64,000 nucleotides of DNA, from the NCBI RefSeq assembly GCF_002210165.1, contig NZ_AQQP01000011.1:124001-188000 (forward strand), in the 5' to 3' direction. Shown in pieces: positions 1 to 8,469 of the stretch. The DNA comes from Phaeobacter sp. 22II1-1F12B. GTDB taxonomy: Bacteria; Pseudomonadota; Alphaproteobacteria; Rhodobacterales; Rhodobacteraceae. Below the pieces are notes generated by a model, which was not told the DNA's origin, did not search any database, and saw only the letters and a list, made by a program, of their open reading frames with translations. Positions within the stretch are counted from its first letter, which is position 1; every line of letters begins with the position of its first letter. The position numbers and the translations under genes were made by a program.

Positions 1-2
1 CG

Positions 3-1115
3 GGCATGGGCACCTCCTCGGGGTTCACCATGTACCTGGTGGATCAGGGCGGCAACGGACAGGACGCCCTTATGGAAGCTGCCGATCAAGTGGTCGCGGC
101 GGGCGTTGAAACCGGGTTGGTCACCAACCTGCGCGGCAATGACGACGCGAGCAAACCTTCGCTGCGGCTGGATATCGACCAGCAAAAGGCGGAATCGCTC
201 GGCGTCACCCTCAGCGACGTGAACGCGATGCTCTCCACCGTTTTCGCGGGCACCTATGTCAACGATTTTCCGCTTGGCAATGATCTGCGCGAGGTGATCG
301 TTCAGGGCGGTGCAGAGTGGCGGATGCAGCCCGAAGACATCGATAACTGGTATGTTCGCAACAACGTCGGCGACATGGTCCCACTGGCCGCCTTTGTCAC
401 CCGTAACTGGGACACGCAGACCCCGTCGCTTGCGCGTTACGGCGGTTCGCGTGCGCTCGAACTTTCAGGCGCACCGGTCGAGGGAGTCAGCTCGGGCGAT
501 GCGATGTCCACGATGGAGCAACTGGTGGCCGATCTCGGCGGCTATGGCGTGGCCTGGACCGGGCTCAGCTATCAGGAACGGCTCTCGGGCAATCAGGAGC
601 CGCTGCTCTATACGCTCTCGGCCTTGGTCGTTTTCCTCTGCCTCGCTGCGCTTTACGAAAGCTGGACGGTGCCCTTTGCCGTGATGCTTTCGGTTCCGGT
701 CGGCGTTCTGGGCGCGATGGTCACCACGTGGTACTTTGGGCAGTCCAATGACGTTTATTTCAAGGTCGGGCTGCTGACGACCATCGGTCTCGCCGCGCGA
801 AACGCGATCCTGATCGTGGAGTTTGCCGAATCCCTGCGCGCGAAGGGTCAGGATCTGGTCGAGGCGACGGTTACAGCCACCCGTCAGCGTCTGCGCCCGA
901 TCCTGATGACCTCGTTGGCATTCGGCTTTGGCATCCTCCCACTGGTGCTGGCCAGCGGCGCCGGGGCCAATGCGCAGAAATCCATTGGTGTCGGCATGCT
1001 GGGCGGGATCATCTTCTCTACCCTGTTCGGCATCCTGATGGTGCCGCTGTTCTATGCCGCCGTGCAAAAAGCCGTTGGCATGGTCCGCCGATCGCCAAAG
1101 ACAGTGACCCAATAG
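3..1115 (+). CDS. RND (HAE1/AcrB-type) efflux permease, C-terminal part
   Basis: Inner-membrane proton-driven efflux permease of the RND superfamily, working as a trimer with an adaptor and an outer-membrane channel. The frame is open to the left edge, so the gene starts outside the window. What is visible is the end of the second periplasmic porter/docking region (about the first 195 residues), then the last membrane helices beginning near LYTLSALVVFLCLAALYESW. The family's helix-11/12 signatures GLAARNAILIVEFAE and RLRPILMTSLAFGFGILPL are present, as is the usual short basic tail. No companion gene is visible on this strand, so the adaptor must lie to the left. Substrate cannot be told. A second complete RND permease lies at 26215-29382. 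Confidence 0.93.
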   Translation, partial: GMGTSSGFTMYLVDQGGNGQDALMEAADQVVAAGVETGLVTNLRGNDDASKPSLRLDIDQQKAESLGVTLSDVNAMLSTVFAGTYVNDFPLGNDLREVIVQGGAEWRMQPEDIDNWYVRNNVGDMVPLAAFVTRNWDTQTPSLARYGGSRALELSGAPVEGVSSGDAMSTMEQLVADLGGYGVAWTGLSYQERLSGNQEPLLYTLSALVVFLCLAALYESWTVPFAVMLSVPVGVLGAMVTTWYFGQSNDVYFKVGLLTTIGLAARNAILIVEFAESLRAKGQDLVEATVTATRQRLRPILMTSLAFGFGILPLVLASGAGANAQKSIGVGMLGGIIFSTLFGILMVPLFYAAVQKAVGMVRRSPKTVTQ

Positions 1116-1162
1116 GGTCCCGGGCGCGCCTTGCATCGCGCGGGACCAGCACCCTGATGGGA

Positions 1163-1197
1163 AAATCGGACCGGCGGTTTCTCCGCCGGTCCGATTT
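1163..1197. terminator. Bidirectional intrinsic terminator between convergent genes
   Basis: A perfect 15-bp stem (1163-1177 with 1183-1197), loop TTTCT, flanked by A on the left and T on the right, so it can act on both strands. It follows the RND gene by about 50 bases and overlaps the TAA stop (1196-1198) of the minus-strand cyclase gene. Confidence 0.85.
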
Positions 1198-2239
1198 ATG
1201 CCACGCTGACGAGTCCCGCATCTGGCAGCTCAAGGCTGGTGATCGCGCATTTGCCGAACCCCGGCAAATCCTCGACACGGTGATTGCCAAGCTGGAATTC
1301 GTCACCAAAGCTTTCGGCTGATTTCTCCAGAACCGTGATCTCCATCGGGGCGCTTTGCGACTGAAGCCGTGAGGCACAGTTCACCGCCGGACCGAAGACG
1401 TCATAGATGTATTTCTGCGTCCCCACGACCGAGCCCACAACCGAGCCCGAGGCGATGCCGATCCGCGCCTGCCAGCGATGACGATGCGTCTTGTTGCGAT
1501 GCGAGAGGTATCTGAGGAAACCGCTCGCACAGCGCGCCGCCAACCGCGCGTGATCCGGGTTGCTATGCGGCAGGCCCGACACCGCCATGTAGCAATCGCC
1601 AATCGTCTTGATCCGCTCACAGCCATGCAATTCAGCGATCCGGTCGAAAGCCGTGAACAAATCATTCAACTCGCTCACCGTTTCCGTCGGATCCGAAGCC
1701 ACCGCCATTTCGGTGAACCCAACGAAATCCAGCATCAGCACCGAAACCGGTTCAAACAGGCGCGGCGTGACCGTGCCAAAGCTCTTGTATTCTTCGTAGA
1801 CCGAGCGCGGCATCACATTCAGCAGCAGCTTTTCAACCTGCACCTTCTCGCGCTCAAGCTCACGCGTGCGACGCTCGGTCATCGACGCATAGCTGTCGAT
1901 CATCGCCTCGGTTTCCCGCAGGCGCGAAATGTTCTGACATTCCACGACGAGAACCGGCCGTTCCAGATGGCTGGCGTTCCGCACGTCGATCTGCAGCGTG
2001 ACGCGGCGGCGTTTGACCTTGACCGCAATTTCCAGCGTTTCGCCCGCCAACGCGCGGTCCACAGCCGTCTGGTCAAGCTCTTCGGTCAGCGAGGTCAGGG
2101 CAACGCCGGATATCGCGTCCGGAAAGAGCTTGGCAAAAGCCGGGTTGGAATAGATCAGCGATTCATCCTCGGCGTCGAAAAGCGCGACACCCACGCCAAT
2201 GGCGCGGAAGAGTTCGGTGGTGAAATTGGGGATACTCAT
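1196..2239 (-). CDS. PAS domain class III adenylate cyclase
   Basis: Soluble cyclase predicted to make cAMP. An N-terminal PAS domain (about 8-105, with the FDAEDESLIYSNPAF core) leads into a coiled signalling helix (about 108-145, ERREKVQVEKLL-like) and a class III catalytic domain (about 155-340). Metal aspartates D171 (LDFVGFTE) and D215 (IGDCYMAVSG) are present. The base-selecting pair is K211 and D250 (IYDVFG), the adenylate rather than guanylate pattern, and the transition-state pair N257/R261 (VNCASRL) is intact, so it should be active. It has no membrane segment. It lies 17 bases after a truncated haemoglobin gene in the same operon, which suggests haem-gas or redox input. The stop lies inside the terminator hairpin. 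Confidence 0.88.
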   Translation of the reverse strand: MSIPNFTTELFRAIGVGVALFDAEDESLIYSNPAFAKLFPDAISGVALTSLTEELDQTAVDRALAGETLEIAVKVKRRRVTLQIDVRNASHLERPVLVVECQNISRLRETEAMIDSYASMTERRTRELEREKVQVEKLLLNVMPRSVYEEYKSFGTVTPRLFEPVSVLMLDFVGFTEMAVASDPTETVSELNDLFTAFDRIAELHGCERIKTIGDCYMAVSGLPHSNPDHARLAARCASGFLRYLSHRNKTHRHRWQARIGIASGSVVGSVVGTQKYIYDVFGPAVNCASRLQSQSAPMEITVLEKSAESFGDEFQLGNHRVEDLPGFGKCAITSLELPDAGLVSVA

Positions 2240-2256
2240 GACAATCTCCTTTCGGA

Positions 2257-2634
2257 TCAGGCAACGATCAGCCCGCGCCGCGCCTCGACCGCCTGAATGA
2301 CGGTCGCGCAGTCATCCGGCGCAAAACCGGCGGCCTCGAGCGTTTCACGCAGCAGCGCCGCCACCTCGTCGAACTGCGCATGGGTCACGCCCAGATGCGC
2401 ATGTGCACGCTGAAGCCGGCTTTCCGCGAATTCAGCAGGCCCGCCCAACAGCATGGCAAAGAACTTGGTCTGGTGGTCGATCAGGCGCGGCATATCCACG
2501 TCTTCAAAGAAGTGCCCGACGATATCGCTGTCGAGAACACGGTCGTAGAAATCGAGGATAACGCCGCGCAGGGCGCTCAGGCCGCCATACTTATCAAACA
2601 GGGGCATCTGGCCGGGTCGAAGTGCATAGGTCAT
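2257..2634 (-). CDS. Truncated haemoglobin, group I-like
   Basis: A 125-residue haem protein of the 2-over-2 globin family, which binds O2, NO or CO. The B-helix shows the DFYDRVL pattern with Y30 at the distal B10 position. The E-helix is HQTKFFAMLLGGP, and the proximal histidine is H78 in RAHAHLGVTHAQFDE, the usual F8/FG signature. Length is normal for the group. It sits between a SAM methyltransferase and an adenylate cyclase, all on the minus strand with short gaps (69 and 17 bases). I infer the globin supplies or scavenges a gas ligand relevant to cyclase output. A simple NO-detoxifying role is equally possible from sequence alone. Confidence 0.9.
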   Translation of the reverse strand: MTYALRPGQMPLFDKYGGLSALRGVILDFYDRVLDSDIVGHFFEDVDMPRLIDHQTKFFAMLLGGPAEFAESRLQRAHAHLGVTHAQFDEVAALLRETLEAAGFAPDDCATVIQAVEARRGLIVA

Positions 2635-2703
2635 TGAAATACTCCTTTTCCTGCAACCGGCCCCGCATCGAAATCAGGCGGAACCGGTATCTTGGCGAGA
2701 GGA

Positions 2704-3525
2704 TCAGGCCCGGTGGACGATCACCTCGGCATATTCCGCCGGCACAACCATCGCGTCGGACGTGCGCGACCATGCCGCGCCCAGCGCCGCAAGCTCGCTT
2801 TCAAGCGCCGGCGCGCCACTTGGCCCGACCGCCTCGAACGCCTTGAGCATCGGCCCGTATGCCACCTTCCACAGGTCGATCCATTGCTGCGGGGATTGAA
2901 ACCGGAAGACGAAATTCTTCTTTTCGATCTCGATCTTGCTGGCATTGCCGCCGAACAGTTCCTTCAACCGGTCCGGGTTCGACCATTCCATGGGCGAGCG
3001 TACACCAGCTGGCGGTTTCACATGGCTGCCGATGGTCCGGAACACGTCACCGATGAACCCCTCGGGTGTCCAGTTGGCCATGCCGATCTTGCCACCCGAC
3101 CGGCAGACGCGGGCCAGCTCGCTTGCTGCCGCGTCCTGATTGGCGGTGAACATGACGCCAAAGGTCGAGGTCACGATATCGAAAGAGGCATCCTCGAACG
3201 GCAGATCCTCGGCATCGGCTTCGCGGAAAGCGACCGAAAGTTTCTCGGCCTCGGCGCGCTGCATGCCATTGCGCAGCCATGCGCCAACATAATCGGTCGA
3301 TACCACGTTGCAGTACCGCCGCGCGGCGGCCAGCGTCATGTTGCCATTGCCAGCGGCGACATCAAGCACACGGTCCCCCGGCATCACGTCAAGCGCCTCG
3401 GCCAGTCTTTCGCCGGTGATTTGCAGGGTCACCCCGATTTCAGCGTAATTGCCGCTGGACCAGACGATCTGCTGGCGGCCCTTGACCGCGGCAAGATCCG
3501 GTGTGGGTTGGGTTACTACGTTCAT
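2704..3525 (-). CDS. Class I SAM-dependent methyltransferase
   Basis: Rossmann-fold methyltransferase of the UbiE/Methyltransf_11 type. The SAM-binding motif I is VLDVAAGNGNMTLAAA, motif II lies near VVSTDYV, and the later ADAEDLPFEDASFDIVTS stretch is typical. I chose the ATG at 3525 (MNVVTQ) because AAGGAG lies 8 bases upstream. A TTG at 3546 is possible but overlaps that ribosome site. The predicted protein has 273 residues and is soluble. It is the first gene of the operon with the truncated haemoglobin and cyclase, and is divergent from the wHTH-TolB-TPR regulator. The substrate is unknown. Confidence 0.85.
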   Translation of the reverse strand: MNVVTQPTPDLAAVKGRQQIVWSSGNYAEIGVTLQITGERLAEALDVMPGDRVLDVAAGNGNMTLAAARRYCNVVSTDYVGAWLRNGMQRAEAEKLSVAFREADAEDLPFEDASFDIVTSTFGVMFTANQDAAASELARVCRSGGKIGMANWTPEGFIGDVFRTIGSHVKPPAGVRSPMEWSNPDRLKELFGGNASKIEIEKKNFVFRFQSPQQWIDLWKVAYGPMLKAFEAVGPSGAPALESELAALGAAWSRTSDAMVVPAEYAEVIVHRA

Positions 3526-3844
3526 TGCAACATCTCCTTGGGTCAAAATATCAATGATCCCAACTTGACCTTTCGTCAGCCTTGCCGCTTGGCGGTCATC
3601 TGCAGAATGGCCCCTTTCTTGTGGGGATTACCTGCATATTTCCTGCAGAAACCGCTTTTATGGCTGCAACAAGGTGCCGGGCGACGGCACCACAGGCACG
3701 GGATAAAGCGGATTTTCTGGATATTTCGGTCATTATATCATAAAATTTGCGTATATTACGCCTCCAATTCCGCCCGCGCCTCAGGCCGGGCTCTAATACC
3801 CAAGTCCTGCAAGTCCCTTTGTCCTCGCGAATGGCCATTGTCCC
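3526..3844. promoter_or_regulatory. Divergent promoter region with two short inverted repeats
   Basis: This 319-base gap separates the methyltransferase/globin/cyclase operon (minus) from the regulator (plus) and must hold both promoters. It contains CTGCA-N7-TGCAG at 3632-3648 and GCGTA-TAT-TACGC at 3749-3761, the latter in an AT-rich stretch (about 3720-3770) likely to include a -10 region. I see no reliable gene here. A 243-base open frame at 3596-3838 (minus) has no ribosome site or recognisable product. Confidence 0.5.
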
Positions 3845-5413
3845 GTGACCTATGCCTTTGACGATTTCGAACTGGATATCGACCGTGCCGAGCTTCGGCG
3901 CGCTGGCGAACCTGTCGCCATCGAACCGCAGGTCTTTGCGCTGCTGAGCCTCCTTGTCACGGCGCAGGATCGCGTGGTCAGCAAGGACGAGATTTTTCAG
4001 GAAATCTGGAAGGATCGCATCGTATCAGATGCGGCCCTGTCGGGGCGCGTGCGCGACATGCGGCGTATCATTGGCGATGACGGCACCAGTCAGCGCCTTG
4101 TGCGCACTGTCCAGCGGCGTGGTTTCCGTTTCGTCGGCCCGGTCCGCAAGCTCGCGCCAGCCGTTCCCGCCGATCCTATGCCCATCGCCACGGACCCGAT
4201 TGAAGGATTCGACTTTGATCGCCCTGCCATCGCCGTCCTTCCCATATCCGAACCGGGCGGAGATGGGGCATCTAGCTATATTGCCGAAGGCCTGACGGAT
4301 GAAATCTGCGCGGCCCTTTGCGCGTGGCGTTACTTCCCGGTAATCGCGCGCAATACCTCACTCCGCTTCCGCGACAGCGACCTGTCGATGAGCGAGATCG
4401 GCCAGCAGATCGGCGCGCGTTACCTGCTCAGTGGCTCCATGCGGCGGGCGGGCAATCGCATCAAGCTGAATATCGAAATGACCGACGCGCTGACAGGTGT
4501 CCAAATATGGACAGAACGGCTGTCGCGCGACATCGACGATCTGATCGATCTCGAAGAAGAACTTGCCGCGCAGGTGGTCACCATTCTTGTTCCCGAACTC
4601 GAAGGCGCGGAATCCCGGCGTATCATGCGCAAGCAACCCGGCGATTTCACCGCGTGGGATTACGCGATGCAGGCGGTCTGGTACTGTGGACGCGGCGCCG
4701 ATGCCGATTTCGACATGGCGGAGCAGCTGGCGCAGCGGGCCTGCGAACGCGAACCCGACTGGTACCTGCCTTACACGCTTGTCGCCACCTGCCGCTTTCA
4801 AAAGGCAATGGCGGGCTTTTCCTTTGCCGACAGCAGCCACGCCTTTACCAGCACGCTCGAAGCTGCACGGCAGGCGCTTCAGATCGACCCCGGGTCATGG
4901 ACGGCCCATGCGCTGGCCGCCGTGGGCGAGCTTTGGACCAATCACAATCACGACCGCGCCATGCGCCACGTGAAACGCGCTATCGACCTTAATCCCAGCG
5001 CGCCGCAGAACTATCATTTCGGCGGTTGTATCTCGGGCTTCTCCGGTTCCCCGACCGAGGCGCGACGCCTACAGAAACGCCTGCTGCGCATCGACCCGCT
5101 GTACAACTACACGGCAGTGATCGAAGCGGATCTGGGTCTCTGGCACATGATCGACGGTGAATATTCCGATGCCGACGACCGGTTGTCGCGCTCGCAGCGT
5201 TGGGATCCGCGCTATGGGCGCGCGCTCCAGCGGCGTATCGCACTGGCCGGGTTGCAGGGCAATCACAAGGCCGCGCTTGATGCAGCTCACCGGCTGACCG
5301 AGTTGGGCCTCTCGCTTGACCCCGCAGTGATCGCTGCCTCCTACCCGTTCAAGGTCGAGGAACATCGGGCGCTCTTTGCCGAGGGGCTGTCCCGCGCGGG
5401 CATCAATTTCTAA
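3845..5413 (+). CDS. Winged-helix / TolB-like / TPR transcriptional regulator
   Basis: A 522-residue regulator. Residues 1-100 form an OmpR/CadC-type winged-helix DNA-binding domain (RVVSKDEIFQEIW, then LVRTVQRRGFRFVG). Residues about 125-255 form the TolB-like domain often found in alphaproteobacterial cyclases and wHTH regulators (PAIAVLPI, YIAEGLTDEI, ARYLLSGSMRR). The rest is a helical tetratricopeptide array. There is no receiver domain or membrane helix, so signal reception is probably through the TolB/TPR part. The start is GTG with no strong ribosome site. It is divergent from the methyltransferase/globin/cyclase operon, making that operon its likely target. The gene ends 7 bases before the convergent racemase-like gene. 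Confidence 0.85.
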   Translation: MTYAFDDFELDIDRAELRRAGEPVAIEPQVFALLSLLVTAQDRVVSKDEIFQEIWKDRIVSDAALSGRVRDMRRIIGDDGTSQRLVRTVQRRGFRFVGPVRKLAPAVPADPMPIATDPIEGFDFDRPAIAVLPISEPGGDGASSYIAEGLTDEICAALCAWRYFPVIARNTSLRFRDSDLSMSEIGQQIGARYLLSGSMRRAGNRIKLNIEMTDALTGVQIWTERLSRDIDDLIDLEEELAAQVVTILVPELEGAESRRIMRKQPGDFTAWDYAMQAVWYCGRGADADFDMAEQLAQRACEREPDWYLPYTLVATCRFQKAMAGFSFADSSHAFTSTLEAARQALQIDPGSWTAHALAAVGELWTNHNHDRAMRHVKRAIDLNPSAPQNYHFGGCISGFSGSPTEARRLQKRLLRIDPLYNYTAVIEADLGLWHMIDGEYSDADDRLSRSQRWDPRYGRALQRRIALAGLQGNHKAALDAAHRLTELGLSLDPAVIAASYPFKVEEHRALFAEGLSRAGINF

Positions 5414-5420
5414 GACAGCG

Positions 5421-6185
5421 CTACTCGGCCGCCGTCATTGCCGCTTCACCGGCAAGCAATGTCTGACTGGCCGGGATTTCCGCCATGTCCACGCCCGCCA
5501 GCCGACACAGGTGCCATGCCAGAACAAGGTTTGACGACAGCACGGTCAGCCCGCATTCGCCCTGCAACGGCGCGATGATGTCCAGCGTGTCAAGGTTCGT
5601 GCAAGACAGGAACACACCGTCCACACCGCCCTCGCGTACGAGTTCCAGCGCCGCCTTCTTGATGGACTCGGGCGTAATCCGCGCCACCCGCGCCTCTTCC
5701 GCCTCGGCAAAGGTGCCGAACACCGGTGTTTCGATCCCCTGCCCGGCCAGCACATCGCGCAGCCGGTCCGAAACGTTTTCGACGTAAGGAGAAAGGAAGG
5801 CCAACCGTTTCAACCCCAGCTCCGAACAGGCCGCCACCAAGGCCGAGACCGGTTCACTCACCGCGTTGGCAGCCACGCCAGTGCGAACCTGCGCCGCCAC
5901 CTGGCTCGGGCCGATCTGCGCCGCGCCCGAGGTGCAGCCATAGCCGACCGCCGCATAGGGTCTTACCTGCGGCAAGAGGGATGCCGCCTGCGGCAGATGC
6001 TGATCCATTTCCTGAAGCGTCTCGGGCGTGACATCCAGCCCGCTTGGGACCCGCGAGACAAAGAGTTCAACCTCGCCGGGGATCAGCCGCCTGAAATCCA
6101 GCTCGATCCTTTCGTCCGACTGCAGCACGATCAACCCGATGCGCAACGCCTCTTTGGTCTTCATCTTATATGCCAGCCGTTTCAT
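5421..6185 (-). CDS. Asp/Glu racemase-superfamily protein (EutA/maleate isomerase-like)
   Basis: Member of the superfamily holding aspartate/glutamate racemase, maleate isomerase and arylmalonate decarboxylase. It shows the two-cysteine arrangement of the family: YGCTSGAA around residue 85 and FLSCTNLDTLD near 197. The start at 6185 is supported by GGAGGG 7 bases upstream, inside the end of the preceding M24 gene (gap 3 bases). It is the last gene of a trio with an M24 hydrolase-like protein and a PLP lyase. The closest arrangement I know is the ectoine-utilisation operon, where EutA sits with an M24 hydrolase and a PLP enzyme, but deacetylase and cyclodeaminase genes are missing here. The exact reaction is not assignable. 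Confidence 0.72.
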   Translation of the reverse strand: MKRLAYKMKTKEALRIGLIVLQSDERIELDFRRLIPGEVELFVSRVPSGLDVTPETLQEMDQHLPQAASLLPQVRPYAAVGYGCTSGAAQIGPSQVAAQVRTGVAANAVSEPVSALVAACSELGLKRLAFLSPYVENVSDRLRDVLAGQGIETPVFGTFAEAEEARVARITPESIKKAALELVREGGVDGVFLSCTNLDTLDIIAPLQGECGLTVLSSNLVLAWHLCRLAGVDMAEIPASQTLLAGEAAMTAAE

Positions 6186-6188
6186 GTA

Positions 6189-7343
6189 TCAGCCCTCCAG
6201 CTCGATCAGCGCCCGTCCGGCGCGTGTTGACAGGAATTCCGGTGCGCCCTCGCTGATGACGATATCTTCCTCGTGCACCATGATCCGCCCCGGCGACAGT
6301 TCCACGCCCGGTTCCAGCGTGATGACCATGCCGGGCTGCAATTCGGTGTGATCCTGCGGGATCAGCGACAGACCTTCAGTCAGTTGCATCCCCAACCCGT
6401 GTCCCAGCCGCCCCGCATCCGAACCCTGCCCGCCGGTTAGCAGCCGGTCCATGACATGAAAGAGTTCGGCAGCCGTGGTGCCGGGCCGGGCAATCTCGGC
6501 CGCTGCGTCGACCGCATCAATCAGCTTGGCCTGCGCCGCGTTTTCAGGCTGCCCCGCCGGGCCAACCGAAAAATTCCGGTCGAAATCGCAGAAATAGCCG
6601 TCACGCTGCATGCCAGTGTCCAGCATCAGGACATCCCCGCGCTGCAACGGCTCGGGTCCGGCGGGGGAAATGACATCTGAATACCCGCCCGCGCCCGAGG
6701 CTCCGGCGACGTAAGGCACCCAGTCGGCCCCCTCTTCCAGACCAAGCCGCTGAAAGTCGCGAAACACCCGATCCAACGGCACACCGGCGCGCGCAATCTC
6801 CGGCACGCGGGCAAACACCCGGTCGCCCACGGCGCAGATCGCTCGGATCTTGTCGATCTCGGCCTCGGACTTCACCGCCCTAAGATCCCACATGATCCGC
6901 TCATCTGGCACAAAGCGCAGCCCCGACATCGCCTGCAAGCGCATCCAGTCGCCCAGCGGCATGCGCAGCTGGCTCTCCAGTCCCATCGGCACGCCGATGT
7001 TCCCGCCTCCAGCCAATTCAGCCAGCGTCTCGGCCAAAAGCGAAACACCGTCGTCTTCGTAATCCGGCGCCCGCCATGTCCGGATGTCCTTGATCCACGT
7101 GCGCCCCATCAACGCCGCACCGATAGAGGGGATCACCGCTACCGGATCGCCTGAGGCAGGCAGCACAAGGAACCACGGCCGCGTCGGGCTTTCCCAGAAC
7201 TTCGTCAGATAGCCGGTGAAATAGCGAATATCCGGTTCGGTCGTCAGGAACAGCGCGGCCAGATCGTGCCGCGCCATCATCCCCTGCGCCCGAGACACCC
7301 GCGCCTTGTATTCCGTATCCGGAAAACCGCGCGGCAGGTCCAT
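6189..7343 (-). CDS. M24-family metallopeptidase/hydrolase-like (Xaa-Pro aminopeptidase/DoeA-like)
   Basis: A 384-residue pita-bread-fold protein: an N-terminal creatinase-like domain (TTEPDIRYFTGYL) followed by the M24 catalytic domain. The five metal ligands can be matched to D in MLDTGMQ, D in CDFDRNF, H in LGHGLGMQLTEG, E in ITLEPG and E in MVHEEDIVI. It could cleave an X-Pro bond or, as in ectoine hydrolase and creatinase, a non-peptide C-N bond. The start codon overlaps the stop of the PLP lyase (TAATG), and the racemase-like gene follows after 3 bases, so the three are one operon and probably act on one compound. Confidence 0.8.
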   Translation of the reverse strand: MDLPRGFPDTEYKARVSRAQGMMARHDLAALFLTTEPDIRYFTGYLTKFWESPTRPWFLVLPASGDPVAVIPSIGAALMGRTWIKDIRTWRAPDYEDDGVSLLAETLAELAGGGNIGVPMGLESQLRMPLGDWMRLQAMSGLRFVPDERIMWDLRAVKSEAEIDKIRAICAVGDRVFARVPEIARAGVPLDRVFRDFQRLGLEEGADWVPYVAGASGAGGYSDVISPAGPEPLQRGDVLMLDTGMQRDGYFCDFDRNFSVGPAGQPENAAQAKLIDAVDAAAEIARPGTTAAELFHVMDRLLTGGQGSDAGRLGHGLGMQLTEGLSLIPQDHTELQPGMVITLEPGVELSPGRIMVHEEDIVISEGAPEFLSTRAGRALIELEG

Positions 7344-8386
7344 TATTCCGGACCTTCGCTCAAGATCAGCAGCACCGAAGAATGCTCATCCAGCCCGAGT
7401 GCCTCGCGATGGGCCGCGCTCGACATCAGGGCCGCCAGGCCTGCCGCGCCCGACGGGGTCGACTTCAGCCCCACCCCGGCGGCCAGTTCATCCCCCGCGA
7501 AGCCTTCGGCCTCGCCTATCGTGGCAAAGAAATCCGCATCCCGCGCCAGCCCTTTTAGCGCGATCAACGACGCCTCTTTGCAATCAAGCCGCCCCATGGA
7601 CGAAACCGGCCCGCTTGTCGTGACCATTTCCCCAGCCGCAATCGATTCCTTCAGACAAGGCGCAGCCTCGGGTTCAACCACGGTAATGATCGGTTCATCG
7701 CCCCATGCCTTGCGCGCAAGCGCCGCCGCCGCCCCGGCAAGCCCGCCGACACCGGCCTGAAGAAAGATATGGTTCGGCGCGCGGGGCATTTCATCGATCA
7801 CCTCCTGCATCAGCACAAGGTAACCCTCCATCAGCCGGTGTGGCCGCTCGGTATAGCCCGGCCATGAACTGTCCGAGAGCAGTTTCCAGCCATTGTCCTC
7901 GGCCGCCTTTCCCGCCGCAGCCATGCTATCCTCGTAGACCGCGCCTTCGCGCACCACCTCGGCGCCTTTGCTACGCAGCCGCTCGGCAAAGGCTTCGGGC
8001 ACGGTTTCCGCGATATAGACCACCGCCTTCGCGCCGTAATCCGCCGCTCCCGCCGCCACCGACATGCCGTGGTTGCCCGCGCTGGCGGTCACATAGGTCA
8101 CGTCGCTCACATCGCCCTTTGCCGCGTCATGGGCGATAACATAGGCGGCCCCAAGCGCCTTGAAGCTGCCCAACCCCATCCGGTTGCGTTCATCCTTGAT
8201 CCAGACCGTGCCGACCTCGCAGCTGTCAGCCAGTGAATCCTGTGTCATCAGTGGCGTTACGGCTGCATGGGGCCGCTTGTCCGTCAGTTGCACAGCGGTT
8301 GCCGCATCCTCGCTGGGATAGGGAATATCGGCAAGACCGGCCAAGGCATCGGTCTGCCCGCGAAAGGGGTTCTTGAGTATTTCCAT
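7343..8386 (-). CDS. PLP-dependent lyase, diaminopropionate ammonia-lyase/threonine dehydratase type
   Basis: Fold-type II PLP enzyme. The Schiff-base lysine lies in GLGSFKALGAAY and the phosphate-binding/asparagine loop in TASAGNHGMSVAAGA. The KDERNRMGLGSFKALG context is closest to diaminopropionate ammonia-lyases, although at 347 residues it is shorter than the usual ~400. It should deaminate a small amino acid to a keto acid. The N-terminus MEILKNPFRG is plausible for the family, but its ATG follows directly on the T-tract of a terminator-like hairpin and there is no ribosome site. Expression may therefore be leaderless or depend on read-through. It is the first gene of the trio with the M24 and racemase-like proteins. 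Confidence 0.75.
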   Translation of the reverse strand: MEILKNPFRGQTDALAGLADIPYPSEDAATAVQLTDKRPHAAVTPLMTQDSLADSCEVGTVWIKDERNRMGLGSFKALGAAYVIAHDAAKGDVSDVTYVTASAGNHGMSVAAGAADYGAKAVVYIAETVPEAFAERLRSKGAEVVREGAVYEDSMAAAGKAAEDNGWKLLSDSSWPGYTERPHRLMEGYLVLMQEVIDEMPRAPNHIFLQAGVGGLAGAAAALARKAWGDEPIITVVEPEAAPCLKESIAAGEMVTTSGPVSSMGRLDCKEASLIALKGLARDADFFATIGEAEGFAGDELAAGVGLKSTPSGAAGLAALMSSAAHREALGLDEHSSVLLILSEGPE

Positions 8387-8416
8387 GAAAAAGAGCGGAC
8401 CCCATCAGGGGCCCGC
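8387..8416 (-). terminator. Intrinsic terminator after the methyl-transfer operon, abutting the next start codon
   Basis: Read on the minus strand: a 9-bp stem (8416-8408 with 8403-8395, one G-U pair), loop TGAT, then TCTTTTTC running straight into the ATG of the PLP lyase at 8386. It should end transcripts of the operon at 8470-10805, and may act as an attenuator for the lyase genes. Confidence 0.75.
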
Positions 8417-8469
8417 CCGTCAACATTCAAAGCGACGCCTGTGTCGTAAAACGACATGCGCCGTCGAAA

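Noticed and set aside
5421-8386. Complete ectoine-utilisation operon
   Set aside because: Deacetylase, cyclodeaminase and transporter genes are missing, and the M24 protein's N-terminal half differs from the ectoine hydrolases I remember.
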